Origin: Prevotella sp.
GTDB taxonomy: Bacteria; Bacteroidota; Bacteroidia; Bacteroidales; Bacteroidaceae
Assembly (NCBI GenBank): GCA_016291495.1
Contig: JAEEXI010000011.1
Coordinates: 17,936-81,935 of the forward strand
Direction of reading: 5' to 3'
DNA length: 64,000 bases
The notes beneath the pieces are model-generated. The model did no database searches. It had not been told where the DNA came from and saw only the letters and a program-made list of their open reading frames with translations. A program made the position numbers and the translations under genes. Below are positions 27,302 to 37,096 of the stretch, piece by piece. Position 1 is the stretch's first letter; the number at the start of each line of letters is the position of its first letter.

Positions 27302-29569
27302 ATGGACGAAGAGCAGAAAATTCGCGAAGATGCTGATGAAAAACTGATTACTGATGCCTTTCAGCATCTGCTGGACAGCTATCTGGCCTCACGTCATCGC
27401 AAAAAAGTGGATATCATCACCAAGGCATTCAATTTTGCCCGTCAGGCACACAAAGGAGTGCGTCGTCTCTCTGGTGAGCCATATATCATGCATCCTATTG
27501 CTGTTGCACAGATAGCCTGCGAAGAGGTTGGACTCGGTTCTACAAGTATCTGTGCCGCCCTGCTCCATGATGTCGTGGAGGATACCGACTATACCACTGA
27601 GGACATCGAGAACATCTTTGGTCCCAAGATAGCACAGATTGTCGACGGACTGACCAAGATCAGTGGCGGCATCTTTGGCGAACAGGCCTCGGCACAGGCA
27701 GAGAATTTCAAGAAACTGCTGCTGACGATGAGTGACGACATCCGCGTAATCCTCATCAAAATCTGTGACCGTCTGCATAATATGCGAACGCTGGAGTCAC
27801 AACCTGCCAACAAACAATACAAGATTGCAGGTGAGACCCTTTATATCTACGCTCCCCTCTCCAATCGTCTGGGACTTTACAAAATCAAGTCAGAACTGGA
27901 GAACCTCAGTTTCCAATACGAGCATCCTGACGAGTACAAGAGCATCAAATCGAAACTCGCCTCTACAGAGGCTTCTCGTCATGAGCTCTTCGACCAGTTT
28001 ACTGCTCCCATAGAAGAGTCGCTTCGTCAGATGGGTATCAAGTACCAGATTAAGGAACGGGTAAAGACCCCCTACTCCATCTGGAGCAAGATGCAGAACA
28101 AGCATGTTACTTTTGATGAAGTCTATGATATTCTGGCCGTTCGTATCATTTTCACCCCTGACAAACGGGAAGAGGAAGTCAACGAATGCTTCAATATCTA
28201 TGTGGCTATCTCAAAGATTTACAAGTCACATCCCGATCGTCTGCGCGACTGGCTGAACCACCCGAAGGCAAACGGCTATCAGGCACTGCATGTCACCCTG
28301 ATGTCAAAACAAGGACGCTGGATAGAGGTGCAGATTCGCTCCGACCGTATGGACGAGATTGCCGAGCAGGGCTTTGCCGCCCACTGGAAATACAAGGATG
28401 GAATGGAGAAAGAGTTTACGGAGGACGAGACGGAGTTGAACGAATGGCTGCGTACCATCAAGGAGATTCTTGATGACCCACAGCCTGATGCAATGGACTT
28501 CCTCGACGCCATCAAACTCAACCTGTTTGCCTCGGAAATCTTTGTCTTCACCCCTAAGGGAGAGATTAAGACAATGCCTACCGGTTGTACGGCCCTCGAC
28601 TTTGCTTTCAGCATCCATACCTTCCTGGGCTCCCACTGTATTGGTGCCAAGGTGAATCACAAACTTGTTCCCCTGAGTCATAAGCTCAATAGCGGTGACC
28701 AGGTGGAAATCCTGACCTCCAAAGCACAGCATGTACAGGCATCGTGGATCAATTTCGTATCTACGGCAAAGGCAAAGGCCAAGATTCAGGCTATTCTACG
28801 CCGCAACAGTCGTGAGATACAGAAACAAGGTGAAGACATCCTGAATGCCTTCCTCCAGAAGAATGATATCGAGAATACGACAGCCGTAGCCGATAAGCTG
28901 GCAGCCTTTCACGAGGAACGCAGTCGTGAGTCATTCTTCCAGTCTCTGGGTGAGAAGACCATCCTGTTGGGAGAAAAAGACCTGGACGAGTTACAGGGGA
29001 AGAATTCCGATGATAACAAGAAGGGATGGCGCCGTCTGGTACCCTTCTTGGGCAAGAGCAAGACCAAGAAAGAAGATACCAATCCACAGGAGCTCTTCGT
29101 GGTACCAGAGAAATTCAACCGCAAGAAGCCCATCTTCATCAACGACGATAATATCGGACAGTATAAGTTCCGTCATTGCTGTCACCCCATTCCTGGTGAC
29201 GACATCCTTGGATTTATCGACAACAAGAAACGCATCGAAATCCATAAGCGCGATTGTCCTGTGGCAGCCAAGCTCAAGACGAGTTACGGCAACCGCATCC
29301 TGGATGCTAAATGGGATATGCACAAGCGGCTCTTCTTCGATGCCACCATCCATATCGAGGGTATCGACCGCATGGGTATGGTAATGGATATCTCCAGCAT
29401 CATCTCCTCACAGATGAGTGTCAATATGCATAAGTTTACGATTACCAGTGAGGAAGGAGTCTTCGACGGAGACATCGAGCTGCGCGTACACGACCGAGAG
29501 GATGTGAAAGCCATCATCGACCAGCTCAAGACCATAGAAGGACTACAAGAAGTCACACAAATTATGTAA
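27302..29569 (+). CDS. Bifunctional (p)ppGpp synthetase/hydrolase (RelA/SpoT family)
   Basis: Makes and degrades the stringent-response alarmone. The 755 residues contain the HD hydrolase domain (HPIAVAQIACEE; LLHDVVEDT with His89-Asp90) and the synthetase domain (RVKTPYSIWSKM, NGYQALHV). They continue with the TGS domain (FVFTPKGEIKTMP), a zinc-finger-like region (FRHCCHPIPGDDI) and a C-terminal ACT domain. Because the HD motif is intact it should be bifunctional like SpoT/Rel. The pectinesterase gene starts 4 nt after its stop. Confidence 0.95.
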   Translation: MDEEQKIREDADEKLITDAFQHLLDSYLASRHRKKVDIITKAFNFARQAHKGVRRLSGEPYIMHPIAVAQIACEEVGLGSTSICAALLHDVVEDTDYTTEDIENIFGPKIAQIVDGLTKISGGIFGEQASAQAENFKKLLLTMSDDIRVILIKICDRLHNMRTLESQPANKQYKIAGETLYIYAPLSNRLGLYKIKSELENLSFQYEHPDEYKSIKSKLASTEASRHELFDQFTAPIEESLRQMGIKYQIKERVKTPYSIWSKMQNKHVTFDEVYDILAVRIIFTPDKREEEVNECFNIYVAISKIYKSHPDRLRDWLNHPKANGYQALHVTLMSKQGRWIEVQIRSDRMDEIAEQGFAAHWKYKDGMEKEFTEDETELNEWLRTIKEILDDPQPDAMDFLDAIKLNLFASEIFVFTPKGEIKTMPTGCTALDFAFSIHTFLGSHCIGAKVNHKLVPLSHKLNSGDQVEILTSKAQHVQASWINFVSTAKAKAKIQAILRRNSREIQKQGEDILNAFLQKNDIENTTAVADKLAAFHEERSRESFFQSLGEKTILLGEKDLDELQGKNSDDNKKGWRRLVPFLGKSKTKKEDTNPQELFVVPEKFNRKKPIFINDDNIGQYKFRHCCHPIPGDDILGFIDNKKRIEIHKRDCPVAAKLKTSYGNRILDAKWDMHKRLFFDATIHIEGIDRMGMVMDISSIISSQMSVNMHKFTITSEEGVFDGDIELRVHDREDVKAIIDQLKTIEGLQEVTQIM

Positions 29570-29573
29570 CCAT

Positions 29574-30548
29574 ATGAAAAAACTACTAACACTAATCTTA
29601 GCTCTCCTGACACTCACCAATGCTCAGGCAAAAGACCAGTATGACAACCCCGATACCCTCGTTGTAGCACGTGATGGTACAGGCCAGTTCCGTAACGTCG
29701 CTGAGGCAATTGAGGTATGCCGTGCCTTTATGGAATACCATAAGGTCATCTATGTCAAGAAAGGTATCTACAAGGAGAAACTCGTCATCCCGCAATGGCT
29801 GACCAACATCGAGATTTGTGGAGAAGATCGCGACGAGACCATCATCACATGGGACGATCACGCCAACATTTTCCTGCCTGCCATCGGAAAGGGAATGGGC
29901 ACCTTCCGCACTTACACGCTGAAGATTCAGGGCAGCAAAATCACCCTGAAAGACATCACCATTGAAAATAATTCCGCCCGTCTGGGACAGGCTGTAGCCC
30001 TGCATACGGAAGGTGATCAGCTGACCTTCATCAACTGTCGCTTCCTGGGACATCAGGACACGATTTATACGGGCAATGCGAACTCCCGCCTGTATTTCAA
30101 GGACTGTTATATCGAGGGTACCACCGACTTTATCTTCGGACCTTCTACAGCCTGGTTTGAGCAATGTGATATTTTCTGCAAGGCAGACTCCTATATCACA
30201 GCAGCCTCAACGCCACAGGATGTTCCCTACGGCTATATCTTCAACAACTGCTGCATCACCTGCGCCGCTAATGTCACGAAGCTGTACCTGGGTCGCCCCT
30301 GGCGCGACTACGGCTATACACTCTTCATGAACTGCGAACTGCCCCGTCAGATTCGTCCTGAGGGTTGGCACAACTGGCAGAAAGAACGTGAGAAGACCGC
30401 ACGTTATCTGGAATATAACAATCGCGGAGAAGGTGCCGCTACTGATAAGCGCGCCAGCTGGAGCCGCCAGTTGACGAAAAAGGAAGCCCAGCAGATTACG
30501 TTGGAAAACGTATTCCGCATCAACAATACTTGGAATCCGGAGAAATAG
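29574..30548 (+). CDS. Secreted pectinesterase (CE8)
   Basis: Removes methyl esters from homogalacturonan. The 324 residues have a signal peptide (KKLLTLILALLTLTNAQA) and a right-handed beta-helix with CE8 motifs: GHQDTIY (Asp162), GTTDFIFG (Asp185) and LGRPW. The catalytic aspartates and the arginine are present. It follows relA by 4 nt and is probably co-transcribed with it, instead of lying in a polysaccharide utilisation locus. Confidence 0.92.
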   Translation: MKKLLTLILALLTLTNAQAKDQYDNPDTLVVARDGTGQFRNVAEAIEVCRAFMEYHKVIYVKKGIYKEKLVIPQWLTNIEICGEDRDETIITWDDHANIFLPAIGKGMGTFRTYTLKIQGSKITLKDITIENNSARLGQAVALHTEGDQLTFINCRFLGHQDTIYTGNANSRLYFKDCYIEGTTDFIFGPSTAWFEQCDIFCKADSYITAASTPQDVPYGYIFNNCCITCAANVTKLYLGRPWRDYGYTLFMNCELPRQIRPEGWHNWQKEREKTARYLEYNNRGEGAATDKRASWSRQLTKKEAQQITLENVFRINNTWNPEK

Positions 30549-30551
30549 AAG

Positions 30552-30902
30552 TTACTGCAGATAGTCCATCTGCTTCTTCAACGCATAGAGTTGCTCACGA
30601 ACATCAATCAGTTTCGTGAGCACTTCTGCTTTTTTATCAGCACCATCACGATTGGCATTGATAATCTTCTTGGCGGCAGCGAGTTTGAAACCACGCACCT
30701 TCACGAGGTTATGAATCAGGCGAATCTGGTCAATATCCTTCTGCTGATACTGACGAATCTTGGCAGGACCGCTGGTCTTGGGCTTCAGATAGGGGAACTC
30801 CGTCTCCCAATAGCGAAGGGTACTCTCATTCACGCCAAACATCTCTGCCACCTCCTTGATGGAGTAGTACAACTTCAGGTTCTTGTTCAGATTCAGTGCC
30901 AT
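30552..30902 (-). CDS. MerR family transcriptional regulator
   Basis: The 116-residue protein has an N-terminal winged helix (YSIKEVAEMFGVNESTLRYWETEF) with the MerR helix-turn-helix. A coiled-coil follows, ending in YALKKQMDYLQ. There is no cysteine-rich metal-binding tail, so the inducer cannot be guessed. The ATG at 30902 (MALNLNKN) was preferred over an upstream TTG. A TATCTTTG promoter lies 21 nt upstream. It is convergent with the pectinesterase gene (3 nt apart) and divergent from the lipoprotein gene. Confidence 0.88.
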   Translation of the reverse strand: MALNLNKNLKLYYSIKEVAEMFGVNESTLRYWETEFPYLKPKTSGPAKIRQYQQKDIDQIRLIHNLVKVRGFKLAAAKKIINANRDGADKKAEVLTKLIDVREQLYALKKQMDYLQ

Positions 30903-30923
30903 AATTCTCAATATTTACTGATG

Positions 30924-30931
30924 CAAAGATA
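30924..30931 (-). promoter_or_regulatory. merR-family gene -7 element
   Basis: TATCTTTG followed by CA on the minus strand, 21 nt before the ATG at 30902. Confidence 0.65.
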
Positions 30932-30959
30932 CGAATCTTTTTTGAAAAGAACAAAAATA

Positions 30960-30991
30960 TTTGGTTTTTCTCTCATTTTGGATTATCTTTG
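30960..30991 (+). promoter_or_regulatory. Promoter of the lipoprotein gene
   Basis: TTTG (30960-30963), 20 nt, TATCTTTG (30984-30991), about 35 nt before the ATG at 31027. Confidence 0.75.
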
Positions 30992-31026
30992 TACACAAAA
31001 ATAAACTTTACCTAAAATTTGCAACA

Positions 31027-31818
31027 ATGAAAAAGAACCTATTTCTTCTGACAACGCTCGCCCTTGCTCTCGTGGTGAGTTCCTGCAAACAAAACGGCAA
31101 GACAAACGGTGCCGAAGGTACCAACGACAGTACGGCAGTAGCCGATACGCTGGCAGCAGAGGAAGAAAACCTTAACAAAGACTACAACACCACCGATGCC
31201 AAGACATTTGGCTTTAATGGTTGCGTAGCAAAAGTGGTGACAACTACCTATATGGCGACACTTGAAGGCGACAAGCTGGTTAAGGGAGAAAAGTCCAACA
31301 GAACGGACAGCCTCACCACCTTCGACGAGAAGGGACGTGTGACGTTGGACTCCTACGCCAATCCCTATGTCTATGATGCCGACGGTAAGTTCATCAAGGG
31401 ACGCTCCAAGGAATCAAAGATGACCCGCGACAAAGAGGGACGCATCATCTCATATAGCAATCGCGAGAATGCGAACCACTGGGAAGGTTACGACTATACG
31501 TTCGAATACGACAAGCAGGGACGTATCAAATCCATTGAATGGGGTGGCTGGGAAGAAGGCGAAAGTTACGCCCTCACCTATAAGGACGACCAACTCTATC
31601 CAAGCAGCATGCATATCGACGGACAAGCCTGTGCCGATATCTATAAGACGGATATCCGCTATAAATACACGAAGTTCGACGAGAAAGGCAACTGGACAGC
31701 ACGTGAGATGTATTTCGACATCATGCAGACCACCGAAGAATACGAAGGCAACGAGAATCCTTCCAAGGATTACAGCAAAGAATACTATATCCAAGAAAGG
31801 GCCATCACCTATTATTAG
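31027..31818 (+). CDS. Lipoprotein with YD/RHS-like repeats, function unknown
   Basis: The 263-residue precursor has a lipoprotein signal ending in LVVSSC, with the lipid-carrying cysteine at residue 20. A Thr/Asn-rich linker follows. The mature part contains imperfect repeats of the form Y-x-Y-D-x-x-G-R (VYDADGKFIKG, TRDKEGRIISY, EYDKQGRIKSI, KFDEKGNWTAR), reminiscent of YD/RHS-type beta strands. The role is unknown. It is divergent from the MerR-type gene, 35 nt upstream of the GH2 gene, and may be co-transcribed with GH2. Confidence 0.8.
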   Translation: MKKNLFLLTTLALALVVSSCKQNGKTNGAEGTNDSTAVADTLAAEEENLNKDYNTTDAKTFGFNGCVAKVVTTTYMATLEGDKLVKGEKSNRTDSLTTFDEKGRVTLDSYANPYVYDADGKFIKGRSKESKMTRDKEGRIISYSNRENANHWEGYDYTFEYDKQGRIKSIEWGGWEEGESYALTYKDDQLYPSSMHIDGQACADIYKTDIRYKYTKFDEKGNWTAREMYFDIMQTTEEYEGNENPSKDYSKEYYIQERAITYY

Positions 31819-31852
31819 AATATTTCAAGACTAAAACCATTACAATTTCAAT

Positions 31853-34291
31853 ATGAACCTAAGAAAACTGATGATGCTGGCGGCTGTATGGATGACAGCC
31901 CTAACCTTGAGTGCACAAAACGTTCGTGAGACCATCCGACTGGACGAGGGATGGAAATTTGCCTTTGGAAATGCCTCCGACCCCGCCAAGGACTTCGGAT
32001 GCGGAACGGAGTATTTTAACTACCTGACCAAAGCCAATTCCATCCATAACGAAGGCCCCTACGCCATGAAGTTTGACGACTCGAAATGGGAAGAAGTGCG
32101 AGTTCCCCACGACTGGGCGACTACCCTGCCCTATGCCTCTGAGGCCAGTCATTCTCACGGCTATAAGACAGTGGGATATAAATATCCAGAGACCAGTGTA
32201 GGCTGGTATCGCAAGATACTCCCCATCGCCAAGGACGACCTCGGTAAGCGCATTCTCATCCAGTTCGACGGCATTTTCCGCAATGCTCGTGTCTGGTTCA
32301 ACGGCTTCTATATGGGTACAGAACCCAGCGGTTATGCTACTCAGGTCTATGACGTCACAGAATATGTCAACTACGGAGGCGATAACCTCATCTGTGTCCG
32401 TGCCGATGCCACCTTGGAAGAAGGCTGGTTCTATGAGGGAGCAGGTATCTATCGTGATGCCTGGCTCATCAAGACGGGAACTGTCAGCGTGGCACCCTTT
32501 GGCACCTTCGTCTATGCCGACGTCGAGGAACCTTATCTCAAGATTCCAGTCACTGTAGAGACAGAAGTGCACAACAGCAGCCTTGAGCCACAGACCTGTA
32601 TCGTCGCCACGAAACTGGTAGATGCCGAAGGAAAGGATGTTGACTATGCTGCCCGTGAGATTTTAGAACTCAAAGGCAAGCAGACCCTCAAGTGCAAACA
32701 ACTGATGACGGTTTTCGAGCCTCGCCTGTGGTGTCCTGACGATCCTTATCTCTATCAGGTTGTCACTAAGGTATTGGTCAACAACAAGGTGGTTGATGAG
32801 TATATCACCCCAACAGGAATCCGTAAGGTGGAGTTTGATGCCGACAAAGGATTCATCCTCAATGGTAAGCCCCTCGAACTGAAGGGCGTCAATATGCACC
32901 AGGATCATGCAGGCGTTGGTGCGGCTATTCCTGAAGCGTTGATGGAATGGCGCGTCCAACAGCTGAAAGCTTTCGGCTGTAATGCCTATCGTGCCTCCCA
33001 CAATCCGATGACGCCTGCCCAGTTGGACGTCTGCGATCGTGAGGGTATCCTGGTTATCGACGAGAACCGTCTGACTGGTGTCAATACGGAACATCTGCGC
33101 CTGTTGGAGAATATGATTAAACGCGACCGCAACCACCCCTCCGTCATTCTCTGGAGCGACGGCAATGAGGAATGGGGCATCGAGAATACCGTTCAAGGTA
33201 CCCGTATTGCTGCCGCCATGCGTGAATATACCCGTCTGCTGGACCCCACCCGTCATTCCACCATCGCCAATGCAGGAGGCAAGGAAATGATCAAGGGACT
33301 CGATGTGGTTGGTTTCAACTATATCGTGCAGAATGATGTCGACAACCGCAAGAAGGCCAATCCCACGTGGAAAATCGTTGGTACAGAGGAGACGACAGGC
33401 TGTGGCACCCGTGGTGTCTATTTCAACAGTCCTGACCAACCAGGCAGAATGGTCTCCATGAATCGCGATACCACCCCTCATCATGTCGAGAATGTCATCG
33501 AACGCGGCTGGCAGTTCTATGCCGACCGCCCTTGGGCAGCAGGACTCTTCTACTGGACAGGCTTCGACTATCGTGGTGAGCCGAACCCCTTGAAATATCC
33601 TGCTACCGACTCTGAGTTTGGCATCCTCGACTACTGCGGATTCTGGAAGGACGAGGCGTGGTATCTGAAGTCGTGGTGGACGAATGAGCCCACCCTGCAT
33701 ATCTTCCCCCACTGGAACCTGCAGGGTCACGAGGGCGAGGAGATTGAGCTGTGGGCATACAGCAACTGCGACGAGGTGGAACTGACTGTCAACGGCAAGA
33801 ATCTGGGTCGTCAGACAATGCCTCGTAACGGACACCTGAAGTGGAAGGCCACCTACCAGCCTGGAAAGGTGGTGGCTGTGGGCTATAAGAACGGTAAGCG
33901 CATCCTCACAGAAACCATCGAGACCACCAAGCCTGCTGATAAAATCATCGTCAAGAGCAACCGCCCTGCCATCACTGCCGACGGACGCGATGTGGCTGTC
34001 GTCACGATAGAGATTCTGGATGCCAAAGGCCGTCTCGTTCCTGATGCCTGTCCCATGCTGACCTTCCGTCTGGAGGGCAACGGACGCATCATCGGAGCTG
34101 GCAATGGCGACCCCTCCTATCTGGGTGCCGACCATCCCAAGGATAAAGACTGCAAGGAGTTCCGTATTCCTGCCTTCAACGGACTTGCCCAAGTGCTGGT
34201 TCAGAGCAATCGGAACGCAGGAGACCTCTCATTACAATGCTCTTCCGATGGACTGAAAAGTGGTCATATCCATATCGAAATACTTAAATAA
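31853..34291 (+). CDS. Secreted glycoside hydrolase family 2 (beta-galactosidase-like)
   Basis: The 812 residues have a signal peptide ([15 protein letters not shown]). The GH2 order follows: sugar-binding domain ([25 protein letters not shown]), immunoglobulin-like domain, TIM barrel ([23 protein letters not shown]), and C-terminal DUF4982-type and Ig-like domains. The acid/base is Glu439 in DGNEEWG and the likely nucleophile is Glu512 in GTEETT. The latter motif and IDENRL in place of the usual DExH show this is a divergent subgroup. Beta-galactosidase is therefore a best guess and other beta-glycosidase activity is possible. Confidence 0.87.
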   Translation: MNLRKLMMLAAVWMTALTLSAQNVRETIRLDEGWKFAFGNASDPAKDFGCGTEYFNYLTKANSIHNEGPYAMKFDDSKWEEVRVPHDWATTLPYASEASHSHGYKTVGYKYPETSVGWYRKILPIAKDDLGKRILIQFDGIFRNARVWFNGFYMGTEPSGYATQVYDVTEYVNYGGDNLICVRADATLEEGWFYEGAGIYRDAWLIKTGTVSVAPFGTFVYADVEEPYLKIPVTVETEVHNSSLEPQTCIVATKLVDAEGKDVDYAAREILELKGKQTLKCKQLMTVFEPRLWCPDDPYLYQVVTKVLVNNKVVDEYITPTGIRKVEFDADKGFILNGKPLELKGVNMHQDHAGVGAAIPEALMEWRVQQLKAFGCNAYRASHNPMTPAQLDVCDREGILVIDENRLTGVNTEHLRLLENMIKRDRNHPSVILWSDGNEEWGIENTVQGTRIAAAMREYTRLLDPTRHSTIANAGGKEMIKGLDVVGFNYIVQNDVDNRKKANPTWKIVGTEETTGCGTRGVYFNSPDQPGRMVSMNRDTTPHHVENVIERGWQFYADRPWAAGLFYWTGFDYRGEPNPLKYPATDSEFGILDYCGFWKDEAWYLKSWWTNEPTLHIFPHWNLQGHEGEEIELWAYSNCDEVELTVNGKNLGRQTMPRNGHLKWKATYQPGKVVAVGYKNGKRILTETIETTKPADKIIVKSNRPAITADGRDVAVVTIEILDAKGRLVPDACPMLTFRLEGNGRIIGAGNGDPSYLGADHPKDKDCKEFRIPAFNGLAQVLVQSNRNAGDLSLQCSSDGLKSGHIHIEILK

Positions 34292-34292
34292 A

Positions 34293-34324
34293 TTTGGTAG
34301 TTCATCTGAATTATACTACCTTTG
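34293..34324 (+). promoter_or_regulatory. alaS promoter
   Basis: TTTG (34293-34296), 20 nt, TACCTTTG (34317-34324), 29 nt before the ATG at 34354. Confidence 0.85.
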
Positions 34325-34353
34325 CACCTAAATTAAAAAAAAGGAAGAAAAAG

Positions 34354-37065
34354 ATGATGACAGCTAACGAGATTCGTGAATCGTTCAAGAAGTTTTTCGA
34401 GCAGAAGCAGCATGCTATCGTGCCCTCTGCCCCTATGGTAATCAAAGACGACCCCACCCTGATGTTCACCAATGCAGGTATGAACCAGTGGAAAGATATT
34501 ATTTTGGGTACTCGCGACCCAGAGCCGCGCCGCCGTGCCGATACCCAGAAGTGTCTGCGCGTCAGTGGTAAGCACAACGACCTGGAAGAGGTAGGTCACG
34601 ACACCTACCACCACACCATGTTCGAGATGTTGGGCAACTGGTCGTTTGGCGACTACTTCAAGGAGGGCGCCATCGATATGGCCTGGGAGTACCTGGTGGA
34701 TGTGCTGAAGTTGAATCCTGAGGACCTTTATGTTACCGTTTTTGAGGGTTCACCCGAAGAAAACATCCCTCGCGACGACGAGGCTGCCAAATACTGGGCG
34801 AAGCACGTGCCCGAGGACCATATCATCAATGGTAACAAGCACGACAACTTCTGGGAGATGGGCGATACGGGTCCCTGCGGTCCTTGCTCCGAGATTCACG
34901 TCGACTCTCGTACTCCTGAGCAGAAAGCCGCCTCAGGCAAAACGGGTCGTGAACTCGTCAATCAGGACGACCCACAGGTCATCGAAATCTGGAACCTCGT
35001 ATTCATGCAGTTCAACCGCAAGGCTGACGGCAGCCTCGAGAAGCTGTCGATGAACGTCATCGATACCGGTATGGGCTTCGAGCGTCTGGTCCGCATGATG
35101 CAGGGCAAGCACTCCAACTACGATACTGATGTCTTCCAGCCCATCATCAAGGCCGAGCAGGACATCACGGGTCTGAAGTACTATACCTTCGAAGAGGAAG
35201 CTAGTGCTACTAGTCAGACTAGTGCAACTAGTTCAAACCAAGAACAAATCAACGTCGCCATGCGCGTCTGTGCCGACCACCTGCGTGCCGTTGCCTTCTC
35301 GATTGCTGATGGTCAGCTGCCCTCGAATGCGAAGGCTGGCTACGTCATTCGTCGTATTCTGCGTCGTGCCGTGCGCTATGCCTACACCTTCCTCAATCAG
35401 AAGGATGGTTTCCTCTATAAACTCGTCCCCACCCTCGTTTATGAGATGGGCGATGCCTTCCCTGAGTTGAAGGCCCAGCAGCAGTTGATTACCAAAGTCA
35501 TCAAGGAAGAGGAAGACAGCTTCCTGCGCACCCTGGATAAGGGTATCGCCCTGCTTGATAAGGCTATGACCGAAATAAAAGAGAAGGCGGCAGCTAACTC
35601 ACCTCTCACCTCTAACCCCTCACCTCTCGTATTGGATGGTGTCCAGGCCTTCCGTCTGTTCGATACCTACGGTTTCCCCCTCGACCTCACCGAGCTCATT
35701 TGTCGTGAGAACGGCTTTACCGTTGATGAGGAACAGTTCAACGTCGAGATGCAGAAACAGAAGGAGCGTGCCCGCAATGCCGCAGCTGTGGAGAACAGCG
35801 ACTGGACGGAACTGCAGGCTGGTGAACAACAGTTCGTCGGCTACGACTATACAGAATACAACTGTCACATCCTGCGCTACCGCAAGGTGACGCAGAAGAA
35901 GAACGAGTTCTACGAGCTCGTCCTCGACGCCACACCATTCTATGGTGAGATGGGTGGACAGGTAGGTGATTGCGGCGTGCTCTGCAACGAAAACGAGACC
36001 ATCGACATCATCGATACCAAGCGCGAGAACAACCAGAGCGTACACATCGTGAAGCAGTTGCCGAAGGATCCCGCTGCCGAGTTTATGGCTTGCGTGGATA
36101 CTGATAAGCGCAACGCCTCTGCAGCCAACCATACCGCTACCCACTTGCTCGACTACGCCTTGAAGCAGATTCTGGGCGACCACGTAGAGCAGAAGGGTTC
36201 ATTCGTATCACCTGACACCCTGCGCTTCGACTTCTCCCACTTCGAGAAGGTCAGCGACGAGCAGTTGCGCGAGGTAGAGCGCATGGTGAACGATATGATC
36301 CGTCAGGACATCCACATCGACGAGCATCGCGACGTTCCCTTCGAGGAAGCCAAGCAGCTCGGTGCCATCGCCCTCTTCGGCGAGAAGTACGGCGACAAGG
36401 TCCGTGTGGTTCGCTTCGGTCCTTCTTGTGAGTTCTGCGGTGGTATTCACGCCACCTCAACAGGTCGCATCGGTTTCTTCAAGATTCTCTCTGAGAGCTC
36501 TGTGGCTGCCGGCATCCGCCGTATCGAGGCCACTACGGGTAAGGATTGCGAAGAGCGTCTCTACCAGATGGAGGACATCCTCAAGAACATCAAGTCGTTC
36601 TTCAACAATGCGAAGGACCTGCAGGGCGTTATCCAGAAGTATATCGACGAGCACGACGCCATGAAGAAGGAGATTGAAGGTTTCCAGGCACAGGCCGTCG
36701 AGCGCGCTGCCCAGCGCCTCGTCGAGAAGGCTCGCGAGGTGAATGGTGTCAAGGTCATCACCGCTGTAGCACCTATGGCTCCTGCCGCTGCCAAGGACCT
36801 CGCCTTCAAGCTACGTGCTGCTGTCGAGGGCTCCCTGCTCTGCGTCATCGGCTCGCACGACAACCAGAAGCCCCAGCTCACCATCATGATGAGCGACGAT
36901 ATGGTCAGCGACCACAACCTGAACGCAGGTCAGATGGTTCGCGAGGCGGCCAAACTCATCCAGGGTGGTGGCGGTGGTCAGCCTCACTTCGCCCAGGCTG
37001 GCGGTAAGAGTGTCGATGGACTCAGCGCTGCTGTCGATAAAGTGATGGAGCTTGCAAACCTCTAA
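34354..37065 (+). CDS. alaS: Alanyl-tRNA synthetase
   Basis: Charges tRNA-Ala. From the ATG at 34354 the protein is 903 residues, about 30 longer than I expect for the family in Bacteroidota (recall, not computed). The class II core ([33 protein letters not shown]), the editing domain ([17 protein letters not shown]) and a glycine-rich C-terminus ([16 protein letters not shown]) are intact. The extra length is explained by two repeat-encoded insertions: [11 protein letters not shown] at 35200-35235 (9-nt repeat) and [11 protein letters not shown] at 35594-35628 (7-nt repeat). Both fall between conserved blocks. The stop codon touches a third repeat array. Confidence 0.96.
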   Translation: MMTANEIRESFKKFFEQKQHAIVPSAPMVIKDDPTLMFTNAGMNQWKDIILGTRDPEPRRRADTQKCLRVSGKHNDLEEVGHDTYHHTMFEMLGNWSFGDYFKEGAIDMAWEYLVDVLKLNPEDLYVTVFEGSPEENIPRDDEAAKYWAKHVPEDHIINGNKHDNFWEMGDTGPCGPCSEIHVDSRTPEQKAASGKTGRELVNQDDPQVIEIWNLVFMQFNRKADGSLEKLSMNVIDTGMGFERLVRMMQGKHSNYDTDVFQPIIKAEQDITGLKYYTFEEEASATSQTSATSSNQEQINVAMRVCADHLRAVAFSIADGQLPSNAKAGYVIRRILRRAVRYAYTFLNQKDGFLYKLVPTLVYEMGDAFPELKAQQQLITKVIKEEEDSFLRTLDKGIALLDKAMTEIKEKAAANSPLTSNPSPLVLDGVQAFRLFDTYGFPLDLTELICRENGFTVDEEQFNVEMQKQKERARNAAAVENSDWTELQAGEQQFVGYDYTEYNCHILRYRKVTQKKNEFYELVLDATPFYGEMGGQVGDCGVLCNENETIDIIDTKRENNQSVHIVKQLPKDPAAEFMACVDTDKRNASAANHTATHLLDYALKQILGDHVEQKGSFVSPDTLRFDFSHFEKVSDEQLREVERMVNDMIRQDIHIDEHRDVPFEEAKQLGAIALFGEKYGDKVRVVRFGPSCEFCGGIHATSTGRIGFFKILSESSVAAGIRRIEATTGKDCEERLYQMEDILKNIKSFFNNAKDLQGVIQKYIDEHDAMKKEIEGFQAQAVERAAQRLVEKAREVNGVKVITAVAPMAPAAAKDLAFKLRAAVEGSLLCVIGSHDNQKPQLTIMMSDDMVSDHNLNAGQMVREAAKLIQGGGGGQPHFAQAGGKSVDGLSAAVDKVMELANL
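35200..35235 (+). repeat. 9-nt tandem repeat inside alaS
   Basis: Four units GCTAGTGCT, ACTAGTCAG, ACTAGTGCA, ACTAGTTCA with a shared CTAGT core, in frame, encoding [11 protein letters not shown]. Confidence 0.9.
35594..35628 (+). repeat. 7-nt tandem repeat inside alaS
   Basis: Five heptads CTAACTC, ACCTCTC, ACCTCTA, ACCCCTC, ACCTCTC, in frame, encoding [11 protein letters not shown]. Confidence 0.9.
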
Positions 37066-37091
37066 ACTCTAAACTATAAACACTAAACTAT
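37064..37091 (+). repeat. 7-nt tandem repeat between alaS and the HerA-like gene
   Basis: Heptads AAACTCT, AAACTAT, AAACACT and AAACTAT, followed by AAATTATG. The alaS stop codon overlaps the left edge, and the next ATG is 6 nt after the array. Confidence 0.88.
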
Positions 37092-37096
37092 AAATT

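Noticed and set aside
29598..30164. 188-codon ORF antisense to the pectinesterase gene
   Set aside because: Contained within a well-supported CE8 gene; no independent evidence.
32663..34192. 509-codon open frame antisense to the GH2 gene
   Set aside because: It lies wholly within the GH2 coding sequence and follows its codon periodicity. There is no family resemblance, promoter or signal peptide.
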